A DNA stretch of 64,000 bases from assembly GCA_963754285.1 (NCBI GenBank), contig CAVWFN010000006.1:558001-622000 (forward strand). Reading direction: 5' to 3'. The notes beneath the pieces were generated by a model. That model ran no database searches. It was given only the letters and a program-made list of their open reading frames with translations, and was not told the DNA's origin. Position numbers and translations under genes: made by a program. This DNA is from RYN-133 sp963754285. GTDB taxonomy: Bacteria; Actinomycetota; Actinomycetes; Mycobacteriales; Jatrophihabitantaceae. Shown here piece after piece: positions 58,287 through 64,000 of this stretch (its first letter is position 1; every line of letters starts with the position of its first letter).

Positions 58287-59197
58287 CGCCCACTCCGTTC
58301 GATCACCGGCACGGGGCGGCCGCGCCACGGTGGCGTCGCGGTGCGATCGAACTGCCACAACTCGGCAGCGTCCGGCTCGGCGAGTCCGAGTCGGCGATGC
58401 GCGACCGCGATGATCTCTGCCGCCATCACGCCGAGATCGTGCACCGACTGGTGCGAGTGCGCCCGCGCGCCGAGATCGACCTGGGCCACAGCATCCAGCC
58501 CGTGCGAGGTCACTACGTCGAGCAGCACCGCCAGCTCGACCCCGTAGCCGACCGGAACGGACAGCTTCTCGAATACCGATCGCCGGATCGCCCACTCGCC
58601 GGCCAGCGGTTGCACGACCGACGCGAGCGCCGGCCAATGGAGATTGAGCAGCGGCCGCGCGACCAGCTCGGTGACCCGACCACCTTGCGGAGTCACCGGC
58701 CCGGACGAACCGTCGTCGAGCACCCGGTCGTAGAAACCCTTGACCAGTGCGGCATCGGAGTTGGTCAGCAGCGGCCCGAGCAGCCCGGTGACGAAGTGGG
58801 TTCCCCATCCGGTGAGGTCGGCGTCGATGAACACGAGGACGTCGCCGGCTGTGACGAACTGCGACTTCCACAGTGCCTCGCCCTTCCCCGGATGCCAACC
58901 GAGATCGGGGCGCACGGTGCGCGTCGCGTGAACGACCGCACCCGCGGCCTGCGCGAGCTGCGCTGTGTCGTCGGACGAGTCGGAATCCATGACGATCAGC
59001 TCGTCGACCAGCCCGCTCTGCTCGACGAGCACCGAGTGGATGCCGGCGACGATGCCCGCGATGGTGTCGGCCTCGTTCTTCGCCGGGACGACGACCGAAA
59101 CGGTGGTCGACCCCTTCGCAGCGAGCAGTCGCTCGAGCGGCCAGTCCGTCCAGCTGCTGGTTCCACGCTCGAACCAGGCTGCGGCGGCTTCGTGCAC
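58280..59197 (-). CDS. gpgS: glucosyl-3-phosphoglycerate synthase
   Basis: GT81 enzyme starting the methylglucose lipopolysaccharide / glucosylglycerate pathway. 305 residues. GT-A fold: VSVVVPAKNEADTIAGIV, IVMDSDSSDDTAQLA, and the metal-binding DADL in DVLVFIDADLTGWGTHFV; LVKGFYDR and GYGVELAVLLDV follow. GTG start. It overlaps folP2 by 7 bp, the same pairing as in mycobacteria. Confidence 0.93.
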   Translation of the reverse strand: MHEAAAAWFERGTSSWTDWPLERLLAAKGSTTVSVVVPAKNEADTIAGIVAGIHSVLVEQSGLVDELIVMDSDSSDDTAQLAQAAGAVVHATRTVRPDLGWHPGKGEALWKSQFVTAGDVLVFIDADLTGWGTHFVTGLLGPLLTNSDAALVKGFYDRVLDDGSSGPVTPQGGRVTELVARPLLNLHWPALASVVQPLAGEWAIRRSVFEKLSVPVGYGVELAVLLDVVTSHGLDAVAQVDLGARAHSHQSVHDLGVMAAEIIAVAHRRLGLAEPDAAELWQFDRTATPPWRGRPVPVIERSGRC

Positions 59198-59244
59198 GCG
59201 TCCACGCTAACCAGCGCCGCACACGCGGCGGGTGCCGCCCGGTT

Positions 59245-60630
59245 TCAGGCGTTGATCGTGCGCGACAGGGTCGCGTCGCGCCGGGCCTTCTTCTGCAGGT
59301 ACATCGCCGAGTCGGCGTCGCGTACGGCGTCGATCACGCGTCGGCCGGGCGTCGCCGTGCCGCAACCGACGCTGGCCGCGACGCGGTCGCGGCACGAGCG
59401 CAGGGTCGAGAAGCGAGTGCTCAGCGATTCGGCTCGCTCGGCCGCGAGCGCGGGACCGACCGGGATCAGCAACGCGAACTCGTCCCCGCCGACGCGGCAC
59501 AGCACGTCATCGGTGCGGGCGTGGTCGCGCAGGACGTCGGCGCATCGACGTAGCAACGCATCGCCCTCGTCGTGCCCGAGCGTGTCGTTGACCTCCTTGA
59601 GGCCGTCGACGTCGATGGTGATGACCGCGATCGGGGCGCCGTCGTCGACCCGGTCCTGCGCCTCGCCCAGCGCCTCTTCCCAGCGCATGCGGTTGCCGAG
59701 ACCGGTGAGCGCGTCGGTGCGCGCCGTGCGGAAGTGTTCGTCGGCGAGGTCACGCAGATCTTCGCGCAGCACCGCGGTATGCGCGACCACACCGGCGGTG
59801 TCGGCAACCTGCTCGCCCAGGTGCTGGCACAGCGATGTGAACCCGCGCGGTGAGGCAGCGGTGTGGGCCGTGACGAGAATCCCGCCGAGCGGTTCGGGCA
59901 GGGGTACGGCCAGCACGGAGTGGATGCCGTCCTCGGCGCGCAGCGGTGCGGGGAGCGCGACCGACGCGCTGTCCTGCACGCAGTAGGTCTGGCCGTCCGC
60001 ACGCGCGAGGAGTTCGTCGAGAGCGTCGTCGAGATCGGCGTGGGACGGCGACCACGAGCCGCTGACCGCGCGTCGGCCGGCGCCGTCGCGCACGACGCCG
60101 ATCTCGCAGGACAGTGCATCGGTCGCGACGCCGATCACGTGCTGCAGGGTCTCGGCTACCGTCGACAGCGGCGTCGTGATGACGGCCCGGACGGCGTGCA
60201 GCACCTCCAGCTCGTCGCCGAGCCGCTTCGACGGGCTGATCTCGTCGAGGTCGTCGTTGACGCAGCGGGCCAGTTCGCGCAGTGCTGCGACGGGGGCGTT
60301 GCGCAGGTGCTCGGTCGGGTTGCCGAGGACGACAAGGACATCGTTGCTGAGTCGTACGGCTGCGGCGCCGGTGGCGTAGTAGGGGCCGATGACGTGCGCC
60401 GGAGCGGGATGGGCGACGACACTCACGTCGTCGGCCGAATCGGCCACCGAACTTGCCACCATGGGTTCGTCGGCGCCGACCTCGACGACGCCGGCCCAGC
60501 CCCGGCCACGGCCGAGGCCACCCAGGTGCGCCCACGTCGTGTTGGAGACGCGGCGAAAGACGAGTGCGTCGATCACTCCGGACCGCGCGCACAATTCGGC
60601 GAGGTCGCAGCGCGCAGGCGACATCAGCAC
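59245..60630 (-). CDS. GGDEF-domain diguanylate cyclase with N-terminal sensory region
   Basis: 461 residues. Residues 1-270 look like two GAF-type sensory parts; residues 290-461 are the GGDEF domain with RTDALTGLGNRMRWEEALGE, VDGLKEVNDTLGHDEGD and VLCRVGGDEFALLIPVG. The active site is intact (GGDEF) and the inhibitory I-site RxxD is present as RTDD five residues before it, so it should make cyclic di-GMP with product inhibition. No EAL domain. Confidence 0.92.
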   Translation of the reverse strand: MLMSPARCDLAELCARSGVIDALVFRRVSNTTWAHLGGLGRGRGWAGVVEVGADEPMVASSVADSADDVSVVAHPAPAHVIGPYYATGAAAVRLSNDVLVVLGNPTEHLRNAPVAALRELARCVNDDLDEISPSKRLGDELEVLHAVRAVITTPLSTVAETLQHVIGVATDALSCEIGVVRDGAGRRAVSGSWSPSHADLDDALDELLARADGQTYCVQDSASVALPAPLRAEDGIHSVLAVPLPEPLGGILVTAHTAASPRGFTSLCQHLGEQVADTAGVVAHTAVLREDLRDLADEHFRTARTDALTGLGNRMRWEEALGEAQDRVDDGAPIAVITIDVDGLKEVNDTLGHDEGDALLRRCADVLRDHARTDDVLCRVGGDEFALLIPVGPALAAERAESLSTRFSTLRSCRDRVAASVGCGTATPGRRVIDAVRDADSAMYLQKKARRDATLSRTINA

Positions 60631-60749
60631 CGTCCCTCTCGACGCGCTCTGCTGGCTGAGAGCCGTTGTCTGCCTTCATCGGCAAAGACCAAGCGAGGTT
60701 AAGCGAGTGGACGGACTTTCTCGCGCCGAAAGTGATCTCGGTCTCGGCG

Positions 60750-61943
60750 CTAGTCGGGCAACATGGGGACGGACATGCCCTCATCGTGGCCGAGCAGGAC
60801 GGCCCGGGTGATCGATGCAGTGCCGAATCGTTCGCGGACGCCGTCCATCGCGCGGTCAAGACGCGTCAGGTCGCGAATCGCGAACGGCAGCTCCGGCTGG
60901 AACGGATCGTCGATGTCGGCGAGGTTGGCAAGTGAGATCCCGACGAGCGTGCACCCCCGTTCGCGGATCAGCGGCGTCGCGATCGCCAGCAGGCTGCGCA
61001 CGGTCGAGAGGATGGCCGCGGTGTCGTCGGTCGGCTCGGCGAGAGTGTGCGAGCGGGTGGCGCGGCCGAAGTCGTCGAAGCGGAGCCGCAGCACGACGGT
61101 GCGACACACTCGATCGGCCTTCCGGAGCCGCCGGCAGACCCGGTCGACGATCCCCACCAGGGCGGCGTCGAGCTCGGGCAACGACCGCCATCTGCGCCCG
61201 AGCGCCCGCTGCGAGCCGATCGAGCGGCGACGGCGCCCGACCTGCACCGGTCGGGGGTCGCGATTGTGTGCCAGCGCGTGCAGGTGACGTCCGGACGCGC
61301 GTCCGAGCATCGCCACCAGTGCGGTCTCGTCGACGCGCGCGACATCGCGGACGGTGACGATGCCGCGCTCGCGCAGCTTTGCCGCGGTGATCGCTCCGAC
61401 CCCCCACAGGCGCTGTACGGGCAGCGGATGCAGGAACTCGAGCTCGGCATCGGCAGGTACGACGAGCAGGCCGTCGGGTTTGGCTACCCCGCTGGCCACT
61501 TTGGCGAGGAATTTGGTGCGCGCGACTCCCACGGTGATCGCGAGGCCCACCTGATCGCGTACCTGGCGCCGCAGCCTGGTCGCGATCTCGAGCGCGCTGC
61601 CCGACACCTTGAGCAGCCCGGTGACATCGAGGAACGCTTCGTCGATCGAAATGCCCTCGACCAGTGGTGTCGTGTTCTCGAAGATCGCGAACACCGCCTT
61701 GCTGGCCTCGACATAGGCGTCGAAGCGTGGCGAGACGACGATGGCGTGTGGGCACAGCGTGCGCGCCTGGGTACCACCCATGGCCGACCGCACGCCGTAC
61801 GCCTTGGCCTCATAGCTCGCGGCGAGCACGACCCCGCCGCCGACCAGCACCGGTCGTCCCCGCAGCGCAGGATCGTCACGCTGCTCGACCGATGCGTAGA
61901 AGCTGTCGAGGTCGGCGTGCAGGATCTGCCGCACCAGGCTCAC
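60750..61943 (-). CDS. dinB: DNA polymerase IV (Y-family)
   Basis: Error-prone translesion polymerase, about 397 residues. ILHADLDSFYASVEQRDDPA carries the first metal Asp, SYEAKAYGVRSAM the finger motif, ISIDEAFLDVTG the catalytic Asp-Glu, GVARTKFLAKVASGVAKPDG the palm. Start is taken at GTG 61943 (61934 possible): an upstream GTG (61961) and ATG (61949) lie within or before the LexA-like box and would make the operator coding. The C-terminus PELPFAIRD resembles a beta-clamp binding motif. Confidence 0.93.
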   Translation of the reverse strand: MSLVRQILHADLDSFYASVEQRDDPALRGRPVLVGGGVVLAASYEAKAYGVRSAMGGTQARTLCPHAIVVSPRFDAYVEASKAVFAIFENTTPLVEGISIDEAFLDVTGLLKVSGSALEIATRLRRQVRDQVGLAITVGVARTKFLAKVASGVAKPDGLLVVPADAELEFLHPLPVQRLWGVGAITAAKLRERGIVTVRDVARVDETALVAMLGRASGRHLHALAHNRDPRPVQVGRRRRSIGSQRALGRRWRSLPELDAALVGIVDRVCRRLRKADRVCRTVVLRLRFDDFGRATRSHTLAEPTDDTAAILSTVRSLLAIATPLIRERGCTLVGISLANLADIDDPFQPELPFAIRDLTRLDRAMDGVRERFGTASITRAVLLGHDEGMSVPMLPD

Positions 61944-61956
61944 GAACATATGTTCG
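61943..61956. promoter_or_regulatory. SOS (LexA) box upstream of dinB
   Basis: Perfect palindrome CGAACATATGTTCG, matching the actinobacterial/Gram-positive LexA consensus GAAC-N4-GTTC. A weaker second copy, TCGAATATGTGTGCGA on the minus strand (about 61952-61967), stands beside it. The box touches the translation start, so LexA would block initiation of a short-leader transcript. Confidence 0.82.
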
Positions 61957-61970
61957 CACACATATTCGAA

Positions 61971-62591
61971 TTAGTGCGAGAGCAGACCGTCCTCCGTCCA
62001 GCGCAGGTCGCGCAGGTCGCGGACGTGCACGTCCGCGTCCAGTCCGTCGCGCCCGCCGACCCCGACGACGGCCGAGACTCCCGCCGCGCGGGCCGCGGCG
62101 ATGCCGGCCGCCGCGTCCTCGAGCACAACGGCATCGGCCGGCCGCACGCCGAGTCGTCCCGCTGCGGCGAGATACCCCTCGGGATCGGGCTTGCCGTGCG
62201 CGACGTCGTCAGCGGTGACGAGCACGTCAGGTACCGGAATCCCTGCTGCTCGCAGCCGCGCCTCGGCGAGCTCCCGATGACCGGACGTGACAACAGCCCA
62301 GAGTGGGACAGCACCGGCCAACGCCGCGGCGCCGGGAATCTGCGTCACCGACGCGGCGTCCTCGACCTCGTAGCGGTCGATGAGCTGCGCCGCTGCGGCA
62401 CGCCTCGGCTCATCGATCAGAGCGGCGACGGTGTCTGCCGAGCGGCGTCCGTGGACGACGGCGGTCACCACATCGGGGTCGAGGCCGAGTTCGCTCGCCC
62501 ACCGCGACCAGGCCGTGTGCACGCTCGCGTCCGAATCAACCAGAACACCGTCGCAGTCGAACAGCACAGCTCGGCAGCGCAGCAGGCTCAT
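61971..62591 (-). CDS. HAD-superfamily phosphatase (beta-phosphoglucomutase-like)
   Basis: 206 residues. Motif I VLFDCDGVLVDSDA with the nucleophilic Asp, motif II VVTSGHREL, motif III/IV KPDPEGYLAAAGRLG and VVLEDAAAGIAAARAAG. Substrates of such HAD hydrolases are small sugar or polyol phosphates; the specific one cannot be read here. TAA stop 28 bp before dinB, overlapping 4 bp at its start with the dehydrogenase gene. Confidence 0.9.
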   Translation of the reverse strand: MSLLRCRAVLFDCDGVLVDSDASVHTAWSRWASELGLDPDVVTAVVHGRRSADTVAALIDEPRRAAAAQLIDRYEVEDAASVTQIPGAAALAGAVPLWAVVTSGHRELAEARLRAAGIPVPDVLVTADDVAHGKPDPEGYLAAAGRLGVRPADAVVLEDAAAGIAAARAAGVSAVVGVGGRDGLDADVHVRDLRDLRWTEDGLLSH

Positions 62592-63604
62592 GTCACCGGC
62601 CGGTTCCGGTATCGGCCGACCAGTTCGGGAGTCGCCGCCTGCATGCGGACCGGCGGCAGGCCGCGCGCGATCAACCGCAGGTCGTCGAGCACCATCTGAC
62701 CGACGTCCTCGAACGCGGCGGGGATGCCCCCGGCGCGATGCGCTGACAGCACAAGGTTGTCGATCGAACGGGATCGGTGCTCGGGTGGCATCGGTTCCTC
62801 GGGCCACACGTCGATCGCGGCGAGCAGTGCGCCGGTCTCGGCACGATCGAGCAGCGCCTCGAAGTCGACCACGGGGGCCCGGCTCACCAGGATGACGCGC
62901 GCGCCGGGTGCCAGCAGATCGAGTTCGCCGGGGCCGAGCAGGTGTTCGCTCTCGGTCGTGACGGTCGCGAGCACGAACACGAATTGGCTCGCGCGCAGCA
63001 CGTCCTCGAGCGTGGCCGGCTCGACACCGTGCTGATCGAGTACGGCGTCCGGCAGCCACGGGTCGTGGCAGCGCACGCGGCAGCGGAACGGTTCGAGCAG
63101 CGGACGCAGAGCGCGGCCGAGGTTGCCGAACCCGATCAGCCCGACATCGGCGCCGCGAAGCAGCACGGCATCGGCGTTGCCGTCGGCGACATACCGTTCG
63201 CGACCGGAGCGAAACGCGCGGTCCTCGCGCGAGATCCCGCGTGCGAGGTCGAGAGCCAGTCCGAGCGCGTATTCGGCTACCGCCTGCCCGTACGCCGGCC
63301 CGCAACCGAGCACGTGGATGCCGCGCGCGAAGCACCGTGCGTAGTCGACGTTCGGGTAGAAGTTGCCCTCGACGTTCAGGACGGCACGCAGGTGCGGCGC
63401 GGCGTCGAGACGTTGCGTCGGCAGCTCCGGCTGGCCGACGATCGCGAACGCCCGCGGCAGGTCGGCATCGACCAGGTCGGGACGTCCCTCGATGTCGACG
63501 ATCTCGAACTCGGCCTCGAGCGCCGCTCGGGTCTGGGCGGTGAAGATGCGCTCGGACGGGTGCGGGCCCGGCAGCAGAATGACCACCGGCTTGCGTGTGC
63601 TCAT
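62588..63604 (-). CDS. D-isomer-specific 2-hydroxyacid dehydrogenase
   Basis: 338 residues. NAD-binding VGLIGFGNLGRALRPLLEPF near residue 152, substrate Arg region VILVSRAPVVDFEALL, Glu in DVWPEEPMPPEH and catalytic His in LVLSAHRAGGIP. Reduces a 2-oxoacid or oxidises a D-2-hydroxyacid; 3-phosphoglycerate-type relatives have a different C-terminus, so a glyoxylate/hydroxypyruvate or sugar-acid substrate is possible. Both ends overlap neighbours by 4 bp, in one operon with the HAD gene and the TSUP transporter. Confidence 0.9.
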   Translation of the reverse strand: MSTRKPVVILLPGPHPSERIFTAQTRAALEAEFEIVDIEGRPDLVDADLPRAFAIVGQPELPTQRLDAAPHLRAVLNVEGNFYPNVDYARCFARGIHVLGCGPAYGQAVAEYALGLALDLARGISREDRAFRSGRERYVADGNADAVLLRGADVGLIGFGNLGRALRPLLEPFRCRVRCHDPWLPDAVLDQHGVEPATLEDVLRASQFVFVLATVTTESEHLLGPGELDLLAPGARVILVSRAPVVDFEALLDRAETGALLAAIDVWPEEPMPPEHRSRSIDNLVLSAHRAGGIPAAFEDVGQMVLDDLRLIARGLPPVRMQAATPELVGRYRNRPVT

Positions 63605-64000
63605 GCGAAGGCTCTGATCGCCAGCCATACACCCACGATGACACCGAAGCTGACCACGCACGCGCGCAGCACGGGCTCGCTCAGCCGACGCACGAACCGG
63701 CCGCCGATGACACCGCCGACCAACGACAGCGGCGCGATCAGTACCGCGGCCACCCAGTCGACGGGGCCGAACAGGGCGAAAACCACCAATGCCACGGTCG
63801 ACACCAGCAGTTGCAGCACGCCCTTGAGCGCGTTCACCTGCGTCAGCGGCGCGGCCACGGTCAGGCCGAGCAACGCCATGAGGATCACGCCCAGACCGCC
63901 ACCGAAGTAGCCGCCGTACAGCCCGCCGAGCGCGGCGCCTGCAAGCAGGTGCGTGCGCCGGTCTGCCACGTGGCCGCCCAAGGCGGCCTTGATGCGCGGC
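63601..64000 (-). CDS. TSUP-family (TauE/SafE) permease, 5' part cut by window edge
   Basis: C-terminal about 133 residues, reading on past the window end, so the true start is outside. Hydrophobic segments with the TSUP repeat motif GLYGGYFGGGLGVILMALLGL, then LQLLVSTVALVVFALFG and IAPLSLVGGVIGGRFVRRLS. These transporters carry sulfite, sulfonates or other small organic anions. Its stop overlaps the start of the 2-hydroxyacid dehydrogenase gene, suggesting import and oxidation of one organic acid. Confidence 0.88.
   Translation of the reverse strand, partial: PRIKAALGGHVADRRTHLLAGAALGGLYGGYFGGGLGVILMALLGLTVAAPLTQVNALKGVLQLLVSTVALVVFALFGPVDWVAAVLIAPLSLVGGVIGGRFVRRLSEPVLRACVVSFGVIVGVWLAIRAFA

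Noticed and set aside
57426..59222. A 598-codon frame joining folP2 and an upstream Arg-rich stretch
   Set aside because: The upstream part is an out-of-frame reading of gpgS; FolP homology begins only at 58286.

Overview
The window comes from a high-GC actinomycete (Actinomycetota). The evidence is uniformly G/C-rich third codon positions, frequent GTG starts, ATGA/GTGA overlaps, and a backbone that follows the Mycobacterium tuberculosis Rv2211c-Rv2225 order from memory: gcvT, pepA, dlaT, TIGR01777, lipB, lipA, DUF4191, RDD, glnA1, glnE, glnA2, panB. A second mycobacterial pair, folP2-gpgS (Rv1207-Rv1208), lies near the right end. Genus cannot be fixed by eye.

Layout. 0-6.7 kb: a secreted six-hairpin glycosidase-like gene, gcvT and pepA, an unusual 0.55-kb noncoding repeat array, and two small conserved genes. 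6.8-19.1 kb: lipoamide dehydrogenase, the lipoylated E2, an SDR, a Ser/Thr kinase, a TIM-barrel nuclease, peptidase E, FUSC and MMPL membrane proteins, then lipB-lipA, which make and attach the lipoyl group the E2 needs. 19.4-23.9 kb: two paralogous NlpC/P60 cell-wall hydrolases with matching promoters, DUF4191, RDD and glnA1. 23.9-31 kb: a catabolic operon (IclR regulator, pcaHG, pcaF, pcaIJ, a mannose-6-phosphate-isomerase-like gene) divergent from pobA. 31-38 kb: an orphan sensor kinase, an MprF-like protein, a trypsin-like lipoprotein and a DUF4331 cluster. 38-49.9 kb: glycerate kinase, PAP2, glnE, a glutamine amidotransferase, glnA2, an L,D-transpeptidase, nadE, panB. 49.9-64 kb: an RNB ribonuclease, an H1-like protein, pcaL and pcaB, ArsR/SRPBCC, a GntR-ABC operon, folP2-gpgS, a GGDEF protein, SOS-controlled DNA polymerase IV, an HAD phosphatase, a 2-hydroxyacid dehydrogenase and a partial TSUP transporter.

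Pathway logic. Together pobA, pcaHG, pcaB, pcaL (fused pcaC and pcaD functions), pcaIJ and pcaF encode every step from 4-hydroxybenzoate to succinyl-CoA plus acetyl-CoA, split over two loci about 21 kb apart. Nitrogen assimilation is represented by GlnA1, its adenylyltransferase GlnE and GlnA2.

Sequence quality. Many conserved genes, including presumably essential glnA1 and glnE, are broken by single-base indels, nearly all +1 insertions, concentrated at 8.5-8.8, 22-28.8 and 37-43.8 kb. Removing five extra bases from glnA1 restores a protein of about 474 residues. I treat these as assembly errors, not gene decay, and annotate full spans as CDS with the breaks noted. Boundaries inside the worst stretches are approximate. 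The most unusual noncoding elements are the direct-plus-inverted repeat array at 5261-5806 and a nested palindrome at 38108-38161.
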